Positions 28,223 through 37,067 of a DNA stretch of 64,000 bases are shown piece by piece. The stretch covers positions 1-64,000 of the forward strand of contig JAPFFF010000016.1 in NCBI GenBank assembly GCA_039105265.1. The letters are read 5' to 3'. The notes below the pieces were generated by a model, which was not told where the DNA came from, did no database searches, and worked only from the letters and a program-made list of their open reading frames with translations. Within the stretch, counting starts at the first letter, position 1, and every line of letters begins with the position of its first letter. The position numbers and the translations under genes were made by a program. This stretch comes from Tritrichomonas musculus (Eukaryota > Parabasalia > Tritrichomonadida > Tritrichomonadidae).

Positions 28223-28576
28223 AGTATATATGAGGCTTTTTTTAGGGTGATTTTGAAAATGGGATCGAAAATGGGATCGAAAAAATGAAAATGGGATTGA
28301 TTGAAAAAGACCCTATTTTAGCTGTTTTTTGACCTAAAAAGTGCTTAAATCAGCCTCTTTTCTAAAAACTCCTATCCCATTTTCGATCCCATTTTTAATC
28401 CCATTTTTAAAAAAAGATATATAAATATAAATTTGTGTTTTCTTAAAAATAAATTATATAACTCTTCTATAGTTCGTATATATATTGTTAGAAATTTTTG
28501 GGAGGGATCAAAAATGGGATCAAAAATGGGATAGCGTTTTTTTTTTATTTTTTCATTTTTTTTATCACGAAGCCAA
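28223..28576. repeat. Inverted and direct repeats of an AAAATGGGATCG word
   Basis: AAAATGGGATCGAAAATGGG and close variants lie at 28257-28300. Reverse complements (TCCCATTTTCGATCCCATTT) lie at 28374-28412, and more direct copies at 28508-28533. The stretch separates the polymerase stop from the HNH start and could fold into hairpins in either transcript. It ends in a long T-tract with TTTTTTATCAC just before the HNH gene. Confidence 0.75.
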
Positions 28577-29440
28577 ATGTGTCAAGAAATGACATTACAA
28601 GAAGCCCTCCAAAAAATTGCTTACCTCACTACAAAATTGGAAAAATCAAAGCTGAAAATAAAATGAAAGACGAAAAAATTGCTGAACTCACTACAAAATT
28701 GGAAAAATCAGAAGCTGAAAATGAGAAATTAAATATGTTTTTGGAAGAGAATGACAATGAATGGGCAAACAGCATGCGTGATGTAAAAGAAGAAATACAA
28801 GAGCTAAAGCAGAGAGTAGAGGATTTGGAAAATAGAGAAGACGATTTGTATGACGATATAGTATATCCAGAAGCACAAACAGAAGGGGAGGCCCAGTGGT
28901 TTGATGTCAAAAATGATGATGACTATGAGATTAAAAATATCTTTCCATATGATATTAGACGAAAGAGTAATGGAAAAAATGCTACAGAAAGTGTAAATAA
29001 AAAGAGTGGATATGTTCAGGTTGGTTAAATGGAAAATGCCCTATAGAAACACATTCTTGTGGCTAAACACTTCATTCCAAATCCATACCACCTCCCTATC
29101 GTCGACCATAAAAACCACGATAGAACTAATTATCATGTATCAAATCTTCGGTGGGTATCAGCTAAAGAAAACAGCAAAAATAAATCATCAAGTAAAGGCG
29201 TATTATATGAGTATGTTGATACCATCCCAGACGAAGCAATGAAAGTGGATAGTTATGGTAATCATACTTTTGATGACTATTTCTTCCATGACAACATTTT
29301 CTATTTCTACACAGGAATCAATTACAGGAAGCTACATATCAATGAAAATAAATATGGGAATAGAAGTGTAAAATTAATTGATGAAAATGGAAAGAATGTT
29401 AATGTTTATTATAGTAAATTCAAGCTTTTCCAAAAGAGCA
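28577..29440 (+). pseudogene. HNH endonuclease-like gene, broken (element B)
   Basis: This is a relative of the HNH genes at 702-1427 and 43843-44454. A coiled-coil region (KLEKSEAENEKLNMFLEEN), a NUMOD4-like DYEIKNIFPYDIRRKSNG and an HNH segment (PYHLPIVDHKNHDRTNYHVS, LRWVSAKENSKNKSSSKG) are visible. The gene looks broken in about two or three places. It is the only clearly damaged gene of element B, as expected for an accessory homing-type gene that no longer matters to the element. Confidence 0.7.
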
Positions 29441-29491
29441 TGACATACCAATCGAGTAAAAAAAAATACCTCCATCTAATATTTTTTTACT

Positions 29492-29776
29492 TTATGCCTT
29501 TATCAACTCAGCTAATTTTTTCAGCTCCTCTAGCTCTTTTTTCTTTCGTAGCCTATACTCCTTTTGTTGTTGCCTTCTTGCCTCGAGCCTTTCCTCTGGT
29601 GTATTGTATTTACTCTTTCTGCCTCGCTTTTGTTTTTCAGGGAGGGGTTCGGCTTGGGTTTCCTCTTCAGCTTTTTCTTCAGAGATTATTTTTAAATTCT
29701 CTTCGGATTTACTTTTAGATAGTTTTTTTATAATATCAGTTTTATTGAATTGTGTGAGGTCTATTTGATTAGTCAT
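29492..29776 (-). CDS. Small basic AT-hook/bZIP-like protein (element B)
   Basis: I chose the start at 29776 (MTNQIDLTQFNK) because it sits just behind TTTTATCACGAAGGCAAATG, almost the same leader as the HNH gene. The product is 94 aa: an acidic start, then KRGRKSKYNTPEERLEAR (AT-hook-like) and RRQQQKEYRLRKKKELEELK (basic region plus short leucine-containing helix). It is a homologue of 2494-2901. It is probably a DNA-binding regulator or DNA-organising protein of the element. Confidence 0.68.
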   Translation of the reverse strand: MTNQIDLTQFNKTDIIKKLSKSKSEENLKIISEEKAEEETQAEPLPEKQKRGRKSKYNTPEERLEARRQQQKEYRLRKKKELEELKKLAELIKA

Positions 29777-29807
29777 TTGCCTTCGTGATAAAATGTAAAA
29801 TAAATTT

Positions 29808-30332
29808 CTAAACACACACATATTTCAAACACAGATGATATTTGTTAATTAGTTCGTTGTATTGTTTGTTATATACTTGCTTGAAGTCCATACAAACTTC
29901 TCCCTTGTCGTTTACTATTTTTATGGCTTCGATTCTGCGTATCGGATTAGCTTTCCCAGCACAGCATTTTATATCTTCATCCACATGCAATTCTACCATC
30001 TCAGCTTTGACAGAACATTTAATTATATCAATCAATGCCTCTACTGGAACAATGATACAATTTTTTGAAATAAGATTAGTTAGCAAAGCTTTATCTTGGT
30101 TCAATAAAATATTGGCAAAAGTCTCGAGAATAATATATTTTACATCTTTTACATCATCTTCTGGGCTGTCTTCTAGCTCCACATTTCTTGTTATAACAAT
30201 CTCTTCCTTCCCATCATCCCTTTTGTTTATGATGATATTGTTATTAATATTAGATGTTGATTGAGCTGCGGCTTGTGGTTCTAATGATAAATTAGCATTA
30301 ACACCTGCATTATTTGCTCGTTTCTTAATCAT
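29808..30332 (-). CDS. Conserved Polinton core protein of unknown function, NCIIVP/KAN family (element B)
   Basis: This 174-aa close relative of 3900-4430 keeps TSNINNNIIINKRDDGKEEI, LLTNLISKNCIIVPVEAL, DEDIKCCAGKANPIRRIEAI and a final NKQYNELINKYHLCLKYVCV. The two are highly similar across most of their length, whereas neighbouring proteins diverge more, so it is under strong constraint. The paired cysteines could bind metal. The family name is unknown to me. Confidence 0.75.
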   Translation of the reverse strand: MIKKRANNAGVNANLSLEPQAAAQSTSNINNNIIINKRDDGKEEIVITRNVELEDSPEDDVKDVKYIILETFANILLNQDKALLTNLISKNCIIVPVEALIDIIKCSVKAEMVELHVDEDIKCCAGKANPIRRIEAIKIVNDKGEVCMDFKQVYNKQYNELINKYHLCLKYVCV

Positions 30333-30355
30333 TTCATTTCGAAAAAAAATTTTAT

Positions 30356-30784
30356 TTAATAGATTATGTTCTCTATTTTTACTTTATGCTGCGGGCCATA
30401 TATGACATTCCCTTTATCTTTTTCATTAGCCTTCCCTTGTATCTCCCCTAATTTTTCAGGTTTCTTGAGGTAAGGAGGAAGGATGGGTGCTTTAGGAGCC
30501 TTATCTTTTTTTAAATAATACCCTCCGTCTGTGATGCTGACAGGTGGTTCATGCAAGGGTTTCGTTCTATGTTGATTACTCTTTGGTGGCCTCACAGGCT
30601 TGTTTTCAATATATTTGATAGGCGGTCTATTGTAATATGGATTAAATGTGATAGCATAAGTATTATCATTAGAGAATATGCCAAAATGATTAAAGCCTAT
30701 GGTGTGTTCTGTTTTTGTTCCTTCGTTGAACATTTCTCCTTCTACTCCAATGATAGATGAACTAGGATTCCTATATTTATTCAT
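30356..30784 (-). CDS. MNKY-type proline-rich conserved protein (element B)
   Basis: This 142-aa homologue of 5511-5939 has MNKYRNPSSSIIG, FNHFGIFSNDNTYAITFNP, then Pro-rich blocks NRPPIKYIENKPVRPPKSN and APILPPYLKKPEKLGEIQG. The C-terminus (KGNVIYGPQHKVKIENIIY) parallels the A copy. Equal length in both elements supports the start. It is probably a virion-associated protein by position. Confidence 0.72.
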   Translation of the reverse strand: MNKYRNPSSSIIGVEGEMFNEGTKTEHTIGFNHFGIFSNDNTYAITFNPYYNRPPIKYIENKPVRPPKSNQHRTKPLHEPPVSITDGGYYLKKDKAPKAPILPPYLKKPEKLGEIQGKANEKDKGNVIYGPQHKVKIENIIY

Positions 30785-30809
30785 TTCATTTCCAAAAAAA
30801 TTATTCAGC

Positions 30810-31259
30810 TTACTCTAGGACGAGTGGTTGATGCTCCCCAATGTATAGTTCCGGCGTGCTTAAATTGTATTTCTCTCGTAGCTGAATAATTAATTCTTTC
30901 GTTTGTTTTGAAGCATTTTCTATAGAATAATTATAGTAGCTATGCGCTTCATATACCTGTTCTTGATTTGAGCCGTTGATAAAGAACTCATTCATCCTAT
31001 AATTTAATCGACGGCGAGAATTTGCATTGATAATTACATGCTCTATTTCATATTCTTTGATTTTGTCAGGATATATTCTCCAGGTCTTTTTTTCTGTCTT
31101 AAGTGATATATATATTACTTTGCCCAAAAATTTGTTGCGAGAAAGCTGGATGGGAAATTTATCACAGAGGATGGCAAAATTACATTCCTTCCATTCTTCT
31201 GGATTTTCAGCGAGGGAGATAATATTGTTGATGTAATCGTAGACTCTTTGCTCTTGCAT
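30810..31259 (-). CDS. VYDYINN-type conserved protein (element B)
   Basis: I chose the start at 31259 (MQEQRVYDYINN) over an upstream Met inside the capsid gene because the element C homologue (44489-44938) begins MQDQYKVYDYINN and the T-rich leader lies directly before it. The product is about 149 aa, mixed alpha/beta, with NFAILCDKFPIQLSRNKFLG, TWRIYPDKIKEYEIEHV and NANSRRRLNYRMNEFFINGS. It is highly conserved between B and C, with no counterpart seen in the visible part of A. The family is unknown; it lies directly downstream of the capsid gene. Confidence 0.72.
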   Translation of the reverse strand: MQEQRVYDYINNIISLAENPEEWKECNFAILCDKFPIQLSRNKFLGKVIYISLKTEKKTWRIYPDKIKEYEIEHVIINANSRRRLNYRMNEFFINGSNQEQVYEAHSYYNYSIENASKQTKELIIQLREKYNLSTPELYIGEHQPLVLE

Positions 31260-31296
31260 TTGTGGTGGAGATAAAAAAAATTTTAAGAATGAATAT

Positions 31297-32895
31297 TTAT
31301 TGTGGAGTAGTGAGGTCATAATTTCCAAGACGAACGAGAGGAGGCATACCATTAGGCTGAACCAAAATTGATATTGATGAATCAAATAAAAGACAAATTA
31401 GAGGTGGGGTTTGAACATCACTGGCATATGTATTTGCCCCAGTATTTTGTGATACAATAATTTCAAAATTAATAGGAGACAGAGATGTGAGTCCCTGCTG
31501 ATATGTGTTGTCTGTCTCTGTTGGCAGAGCAATGAAAAAGCTGGTCCTGTCATCAGGATAATTTCCAGTTGAGCGTCTGTATGGTTGATTATTTGTTAGT
31601 GAAGCTACGACTTCTTTATTAAACCCGCTTTGTCCACCATTCATATTCATAGCGTTTTGGCAGTACTCTAAGAATTCTGGATACTCATCTGTCGTTCCAA
31701 ATGCTTTTGCAGGGATGTTTCCATAGCCTCCACAGTTTAATTGAAATAGCTTAAATTGTGGATTCTTGAAGTAGGTATGATGAGTGTGCTTTTCAGGGAA
31801 TAAACAAAATATTGAGTCAACAAAGCGAGGAGTAATAGTACAGGTGGTTTTGCAATTTGGATTTTTTAGTCTATTTGTTGTAGTATATACAGAAAGGGTT
31901 TGTGTAGGAAATGTTAATGGATGAGTTGGGTCAGCATATCTTTGAACGAGGCTGGAATAAATATTATCTTCAATACCAAAACATGGTATGATAGATGAGC
32001 ATTCAGTAGTTTCATAACTGTTTACTTGGAATGTTCTGGGGTTTGCTGTAAGTGTTGTTTTGTCTGATGATATGGCAGTATACATTGTTATTGGTTCATT
32101 TATTGGAGTAAATTCATTTGTTATTTGATCGAAAGTATATTTTGATATTTCTTTATAGTTATTTTGCAAACCTAGTTCTGGGCCCAAAGGACAGCATACC
32201 ATTCCAGCACACGAGAAGAATAATCGAAGCTCTATCTTGCCTGCGAAGGCTGGGAGGTATTTAATATTAGAGAGTGGTAAGAATCGTCTTAAATCTATCT
32301 TGAGATGAATTTTATATTTTTGTTCATACCATTTAATACCATTTCTCTCTTTCCAATCAACAATGAATCCTGTTCTACTTCCTGACTTACCATTCCATAT
32401 ATCTTTATGTCTGGCCTTAGAATATACATCTGCTCTCTTTGTTGTTTCGTTGGCACAACAGGCTGTTAAAAATGATTCTTCACAACCAAAATTCTGTGTA
32501 TAGATAGTAATGCCATTAGCCACGATTTCATATTTTTCGACGGCATCTCTAGCATCTTTAAAGCCAAACCAAACTCTATTGAATTGATAATTATCATCTG
32601 TATTTTCTATTTCTTTAACCTCTTGTCCAGCAGCTTCTTTAATACTGACTTCCATATCAGCTCTAATAAATCCATTATATATGTCTGCTGTATTGTTTGT
32701 GTTTGGAGATATAATAGCAGTGGTATATGAGCCTTGGGGGATTGAAGGAGATGGAGAATATGATGTCTGGGGACTTATAGTATACTGTTTGTTGGTATCA
32801 CTTAGGGCTATACAATTATCTACAATATCAAAATATGATGCTATTTGGGTACATACTTCAGCTGATGTTCTGAGTTCAATCTCTGGATTAATCAT
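31297..32895 (-). CDS. Major capsid protein candidate (double jelly-roll type), element B
   Basis: This 532-aa homologue of 5990-7567 shares EVCTQIASYFDIVDNCIALS near the start, VEKYEIVANGITIYTQNFGC, RRFLPLSNIKYLPAFAGKIE, SSIIPCFGIEDNIYSSLVQR and a C-terminal SISILVQPNGMPPLVRLGNY. Conservation of the end of the protein in A, B and C indicates that the whole fold is retained. It is placed upstream of the VYDYINN gene and downstream of the NWLNGR gene. Role: shell protein, by length, beta content and position; not proven. Confidence 0.75.
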   Translation of the reverse strand: MINPEIELRTSAEVCTQIASYFDIVDNCIALSDTNKQYTISPQTSYSPSPSIPQGSYTTAIISPNTNNTADIYNGFIRADMEVSIKEAAGQEVKEIENTDDNYQFNRVWFGFKDARDAVEKYEIVANGITIYTQNFGCEESFLTACCANETTKRADVYSKARHKDIWNGKSGSRTGFIVDWKERNGIKWYEQKYKIHLKIDLRRFLPLSNIKYLPAFAGKIELRLFFSCAGMVCCPLGPELGLQNNYKEISKYTFDQITNEFTPINEPITMYTAISSDKTTLTANPRTFQVNSYETTECSSIIPCFGIEDNIYSSLVQRYADPTHPLTFPTQTLSVYTTTNRLKNPNCKTTCTITPRFVDSIFCLFPEKHTHHTYFKNPQFKLFQLNCGGYGNIPAKAFGTTDEYPEFLEYCQNAMNMNGGQSGFNKEVVASLTNNQPYRRSTGNYPDDRTSFFIALPTETDNTYQQGLTSLSPINFEIIVSQNTGANTYASDVQTPPLICLLFDSSISILVQPNGMPPLVRLGNYDLTTPQ

Positions 32896-32921
32896 GGTGT
32901 TTTTATAAAAAAATAAAAACT

Positions 32922-33518
32922 TTATAACATATCAGAGAAAATATTATTCCTCCTTCTACGAATGACTTGAGGTTGAGGAGGAGGTGTTGGTGGTAGTTCT
33001 TCCTCTGGTTCTTCTTCTATATCATTGACAAAGTCAACTTTGCCTGAAGTCAAATTAGGCTCTTGAATATATTGTGGCTGAGTATATTGGTAGTAGGGTT
33101 TGCTCATTTGTTTTTGCACCACTTCTTTTATCATCCTTTTTTGTTCTTTCTTTTCTCGTTTATTTTTTATTTCTTCCCCCAATAACTTTAGCTGATTTAA
33201 TATTTCCATATTTATTGTAGGGTCAAAAATGGCTGAATTATTTGATTGCGGCTTAGTCCTTTCGATTTTTTTGGCAGAGCAGACCTTTCCCTGAGAGCAA
33301 GTGGGGAGAGGTTTTGTAGGCTCTTCTGCTGGCTCTTCTACTTCCTGCTCTTCTACCTGTGGTTCAGCTTGAGGTTTGGATAGGGGCTCTGTTCTTCTTT
33401 TCACAATATATTTATTCTCTTTTTTTGTAGGCAAGACATCCCACTCAGGGTCATCACGACCATTTAACCAGTTTTGTATTACTTGTAATCTCTTCGATCC
33501 AGTCAAATGTTTAGACAT
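32922..33518 (-). CDS. NWLNGR-type conserved virion protein candidate (element B)
   Basis: This 198-aa homologue of 8787-9398 has GSKRLQVIQNWLNGRDDPEW at the N-terminus and NMEILNQLKLLGEEIKNKRE then KKEQKRMIKEVVQKQ in the middle. An acidic Pro-rich stretch (EEEPEEELPPTPPPQPQ) leads to a basic end, RRRRNNIFSDML. The two conserved ends with a variable acidic middle suggest a linker protein with two binding sites. Confidence 0.7.
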   Translation of the reverse strand: MSKHLTGSKRLQVIQNWLNGRDDPEWDVLPTKKENKYIVKRRTEPLSKPQAEPQVEEQEVEEPAEEPTKPLPTCSQGKVCSAKKIERTKPQSNNSAIFDPTINMEILNQLKLLGEEIKNKREKKEQKRMIKEVVQKQMSKPYYQYTQPQYIQEPNLTSGKVDFVNDIEEEPEEELPPTPPPQPQVIRRRRNNIFSDML

Positions 33519-33582
33519 TTAAATAATATTAAAATCGCTTTCTTTGAGTTTTATTTGCTTTTTTGGAGTTTTTGGGAGTTTT

Positions 33583-34338
33583 TCACCTCCTTGCTTTTCT
33601 TCTTCTTCTCATGCCTCTTATCATTCTATATCTTTTGCCTTGATATATTTTATAACCTGATGGTTTTCTTGAATAATGGATACGTGGATAATTTAAAGAA
33701 TTTAGATAATAATTGGCTAATAATTCATTATTTACGTCTCCTATTTTTTTCTCTAATTCTTTCTTCTTCTCTTTGTTGTCTATTCTCTCACTGCTCTCTC
33801 CTAGTGATTTTATTACTTTAGCTCCTACTTTAACATATTTATTGTCTGTTGCATTACCAATGGTTTCTGCAATTTCACCACCTCCTATGAGTAATTCAGT
33901 TTTATTATCCCATGCCCATTTCAATCTCTCTTTCATTTTATTTACGTGTTCATAATTATTTTTGGGTATTCCATCTGTCATTTTATTATATGCTTTTTTA
34001 AGCTTGTTTACAAATTTCCCTGCTATCCCTTCGGAATTATTTTGAGTTGTCATAGGGGGTGGCATAGGAGCTGGTGCTGGTGCTGGAGGCGGCATATAAT
34101 GTGGGGTAGGAGGAGGTTCTTGGATTGGCTTGGGAGGAGCTGGAGTAGGAGTAGGAACTGGAACTGGTTTTTGGATTGGTTCTAGAGAAGGTCCTTGGGT
34201 GGGTTTTTTGCTAAAGAATTTGTTATATGTATTGCTCACAAGATTTGATATTTTATCACTTATCCCTCCTATTGGCTCTTCTGTACCATCACTTCGTAGG
34301 GTAGGAGCAGTACCCATCGTTAAAAATGGAATAGACAT
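33583..34338 (-). CDS. Pro-rich minor virion protein candidate with basic tail (element B)
   Basis: This 251-aa protein runs from MSIPFLTMG through a helical ISDKISNLVSNTYNKFFSKK segment and a long Pro-rich linker (PVPVPTPTPAPPKPI). A helical domain (WDNKTELLIGGGEIAETIGN) leads to a very basic end (RYRMIRGMRRRRKARR). The middle domain and the YYLNSLNYPRIHYSRKPSGYKIYQ stretch correspond to parts of the neighbouring 34361-35050 product (DVPRMFYGRKPTRYKMYQ), so the two are paralogues. Position matches the 9442-9861 gene of A. A DNA- or membrane-interacting internal virion protein is inferred. Confidence 0.66.
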   Translation of the reverse strand: MSIPFLTMGTAPTLRSDGTEEPIGGISDKISNLVSNTYNKFFSKKPTQGPSLEPIQKPVPVPTPTPAPPKPIQEPPPTPHYMPPPAPAPAPMPPPMTTQNNSEGIAGKFVNKLKKAYNKMTDGIPKNNYEHVNKMKERLKWAWDNKTELLIGGGEIAETIGNATDNKYVKVGAKVIKSLGESSERIDNKEKKKELEKKIGDVNNELLANYYLNSLNYPRIHYSRKPSGYKIYQGKRYRMIRGMRRRRKARR

Positions 34339-34360
34339 TTAAATGAAGACAAAATTTAGC

Positions 34361-35050
34361 TTACCAATCATCCTTCTCAAACTTGTCATATGCTTCTCTT
34401 TGTCTTCTTACAGCTTCTTGTAGATCGGCCACAAATTGTTTATCTTGTTTCCAATTTCTAGCTTTTTCAGCTGCTGACATTTTTTTCTTTGGAGGTGATT
34501 CTTGTTTCTTTGGTAATGCTTTGGGAGGCGGGGATGGTTTTTTGGGAGGCGATTTTTTGGGTGATGATTTTTTGGGTGATGATTTTTTATTTTCTGTCGT
34601 GGCTTCTTTTTGTTTTTGCTCTATTTGTTTCTTCAACTGATTTAATTTTTCATTGGCTTCATCAATATATTTATTTCTTCTTTGATACATTTTATATCTT
34701 GTTGGCTTCCTTCCATAAAACATCCTTGGTACATCAGCATAGGCTATATGTTTGTTTCCAAACATCCGAGCATTCCTATCCTGAATTAATTGAGCCAACA
34801 ATTTTTCCTGGCTGTTTTTATCATCAATTTGTCCAAGAGTTTGGCCTGCTGCTCTTGTAACACCTGCTGCTACATTCCATTTATTATTTCCAGTCGCTTC
34901 TCCAATTATATCTCCTACATCTGCAGCTCCTTGTAAAATTTCTGCTTTATTATTATTAATCCAATTACCAATTTTTCCAAATATACTAACACCAGCATCT
35001 GAAGGGGTAGATGGAATATATTTTCCAGAATCAATAGTTCCTGAAGGCAT
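34361..35050 (-). CDS. Minor virion protein candidate, Lys/Pro-rich (element B)
   Basis: This 229-aa protein has a Gly/Ala helical N-terminal half (GADVGDIIGEATGNNKWNVA, GVTRAAGQTLGQIDDKNSQE) and VPRMFYGRKPTRYKMYQRRN. A Lys/Ser/Pro repeat (SSPKKSSPKKSPPKKPSPP) and a charged helix follow. It is a paralogue of the 33583-34338 gene next door. The Lys-Pro repeats look like histone-tail or adenovirus core-protein composition, suggesting contact with packaged DNA. No named family. Confidence 0.66.
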   Translation of the reverse strand: MPSGTIDSGKYIPSTPSDAGVSIFGKIGNWINNNKAEILQGAADVGDIIGEATGNNKWNVAAGVTRAAGQTLGQIDDKNSQEKLLAQLIQDRNARMFGNKHIAYADVPRMFYGRKPTRYKMYQRRNKYIDEANEKLNQLKKQIEQKQKEATTENKKSSPKKSSPKKSPPKKPSPPPKALPKKQESPPKKKMSAAEKARNWKQDKQFVADLQEAVRRQREAYDKFEKDDW

Positions 35051-35065
35051 TTATTGTGAAATAAA

Positions 35066-35920
35066 TCATTCAAAGTAATATTTGTTGGCTGTTATATTAC
35101 AAATAAATTTGTCGTGAGGCTCACGATGCTGCAAATATTCCTTGACTGTTTTTTTGATATTTAGATTGTTATTTGTTTGTTGGAGCAATGATGTAAAATC
35201 TTCTTCTGAATATCCACTATAGCATATAATATCGGTGGCCAATCTCTTTGCATTTATATGGACAAATCTAATGGTTTGGATAGCCATAATGCATGTAATA
35301 TTATAGTGCCTAGTTTTTGTTAGTAGCCTTAAGAATTCAGTATTATTATGCGTCAATAAATCGCTCCCAGCACAGTCATCCAATATTATTAGAGTGTTAT
35401 ATGGATATGATGAAGTTTGATATTTTACTAGTTTGTTTGCTATATATACTATTCTATCATCTATTTCTTGAAGGGAGTGCTTGTTTATTAGTCTCTGCAT
35501 TTCTTCATTTGTCTCTTTCATTTTTGATAATACATGCTTTACCATAGCATAATATTTTATCTTTCGCTTTAGATGTTTTTTCAAATAATCCATCAATTCT
35601 GCTTCGTTCAAATATATGATTGGTGTCTTGACATTTTGACTCATCGCCTCTGCAGTTTTGTCCATCTTACCGCTTGTGGAACAGAATACTATCTTCTGGT
35701 AGTAGGGATACTTAAATAATCTCTCGGTAATTAAAATGTGTTTCCATATCCAATAACTTTTTCCAGCACCTGGTTTGCCTATCAAAAAATATATACCGTT
35801 CGTGCTAAATGGATAGGAAGGATGAATTGGTTTCATAAGTGCAGATTCTATTTCTTTTTGGTTTTTCCGCATGGTTTTTTGGATTAAAACTTCTACTTCT
35901 TTCATTATTTGTTTAGCCAT
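35066..35920 (-). CDS. A32/FtsK-HerA-type genome packaging ATPase (element B)
   Basis: This 284-aa protein has Walker A GKPGAGKS at residues 48-55 and Walker B TLIILDDCAGSDLL near 175-188. TKTRHYNITCIMAIQTIRF and SGYSEEDFTSLLQQTNNNLN follow. It aligns with 9892-10758 almost end to end. It belongs to the Polinton/virophage packaging ATPase family. The start at 35920 is preceded by a T-poor but AT-rich leader AACCAACAATAA. The gap to the integrase gene is only 10 bp. Confidence 0.92.
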   Translation of the reverse strand: MAKQIMKEVEVLIQKTMRKNQKEIESALMKPIHPSYPFSTNGIYFLIGKPGAGKSYWIWKHILITERLFKYPYYQKIVFCSTSGKMDKTAEAMSQNVKTPIIYLNEAELMDYLKKHLKRKIKYYAMVKHVLSKMKETNEEMQRLINKHSLQEIDDRIVYIANKLVKYQTSSYPYNTLIILDDCAGSDLLTHNNTEFLRLLTKTRHYNITCIMAIQTIRFVHINAKRLATDIICYSGYSEEDFTSLLQQTNNNLNIKKTVKEYLQHREPHDKFICNITANKYYFE

Positions 35921-35930
35921 TTATTGTTGG

Positions 35931-37040
35931 TTAAATCCATTTTTTAATGTTTGATGGGATATTTTTTTGTTTGCTCCAATAATCCATTTCGAGGTTTGAT
36001 AATTTAGTTGGGGCTCCTTCTCGTAAATTTTTGGCTGGAATAACATCTTCTGTCCCTTCACTATATTTAATTTTATATTTATTCTTAGCTGCATCGTAGG
36101 ATATAATTTTATCCACAATACCTCTCTTGCCTCCCTTTAGTGTCTGAGCAAGAGGCACTTCTGCCCCGGGGCCCTTCAGGCCCTTATTTTTATTCTGTGT
36201 TTTTATCAATCTATATCCCGGCAACTTATCTATCGATTCATCTTTGGACTTAACAATAAATTGATTTCCAGCTTTCGAATCAACAATATAAGCCTCCTTG
36301 CTGACCCTATTTCTTCGCTTCGAAAATGGTTCCTTGGCTTGTATAATTCTCACCCTGTCGTTAGGCTGAAAGTCATAAGGATTGATTTGTGATTTAGTAT
36401 TTATATATTCTTTTTCATCTTTTTCTGTCATTTCGTTTGGTATTTTATAGTCCAACGATCGGTGAGGGGATTTATTGTAGGAATCTATTAATCCCTTCAT
36501 TTCTTGTTCTCCAATAAATCTATTCTCTCCTACCATATCTCTAATAGTTCTCATGAATCTATTTATGATGCCTAGTACATTATGATTATTGTCTTCCGTA
36601 GTATTGTATATAATATTTTTTGCCTTCATTATTTGCAAAACATCGTTGGACAAATAGGCGGCATCCTGGTCAGAAGTAATAGAATAAACATTTGGTTCGT
36701 CTACTAAAAATTGATTTAATGCTCTAGCTACTTCTTTTGCTCCCTTCCCTCTCATCGCATAACAAAAAGCCTTTCGGGTATTGATATTTATAAACATCAG
36801 ATAATTCAAACCATCTTTTGTTTTGTCATTTATGAAAGTATCCATTTGATATCCTCCTGAGTGTTTTGAATATATATTCATAAATTTTGCCTTTGGTACT
36901 TTAACATCATGCACTATATTCTTCAAATAATTTAATGCTGCTTCTTCTGTAAATCCATATCGTTTTGCAAGAGGAACAAATTTTGATGGTGTTTTCCACG
37001 GAAACTTTTTATATAACCCCTCTATTGTTTTGTAAGTCAT
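35931..37040 (-). CDS. Retroviral-type (rve) integrase (element B)
   Basis: This 369-aa protein has core blocks GGYQMDTFINDKTKDGLNYL, SITSDQDAAYLSNDVLQIMK and NVLGIINRFMRTIRDM, then NKSPHRSLDYKIPNEM. The tail has NDRVRIIQAKEPFSKRRNR and a GNQFIVKSKDESIDKLPGYR domain as in A. It inserts the linear element and creates the target duplication. A gene of this type without reverse transcriptase is a hallmark of Polintons. Confidence 0.92.
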   Translation of the reverse strand: MTYKTIEGLYKKFPWKTPSKFVPLAKRYGFTEEAALNYLKNIVHDVKVPKAKFMNIYSKHSGGYQMDTFINDKTKDGLNYLMFININTRKAFCYAMRGKGAKEVARALNQFLVDEPNVYSITSDQDAAYLSNDVLQIMKAKNIIYNTTEDNNHNVLGIINRFMRTIRDMVGENRFIGEQEMKGLIDSYNKSPHRSLDYKIPNEMTEKDEKEYINTKSQINPYDFQPNDRVRIIQAKEPFSKRRNRVSKEAYIVDSKAGNQFIVKSKDESIDKLPGYRLIKTQNKNKGLKGPGAEVPLAQTLKGGKRGIVDKIISYDAAKNKYKIKYSEGTEDVIPAKNLREGAPTKLSNLEMDYWSKQKNIPSNIKKWI

Positions 37041-37067
37041 TGTTTTGAAAAAAAAATAAACCCTCAG

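Noticed and set aside
29777-29821. Upstream Met for the small basic protein (MCVFRNLFYILSRRQ)
   Set aside because: It would overlap the next gene, and the TATCAC leader lies inside it; the start at 29776 matches the A homologue.
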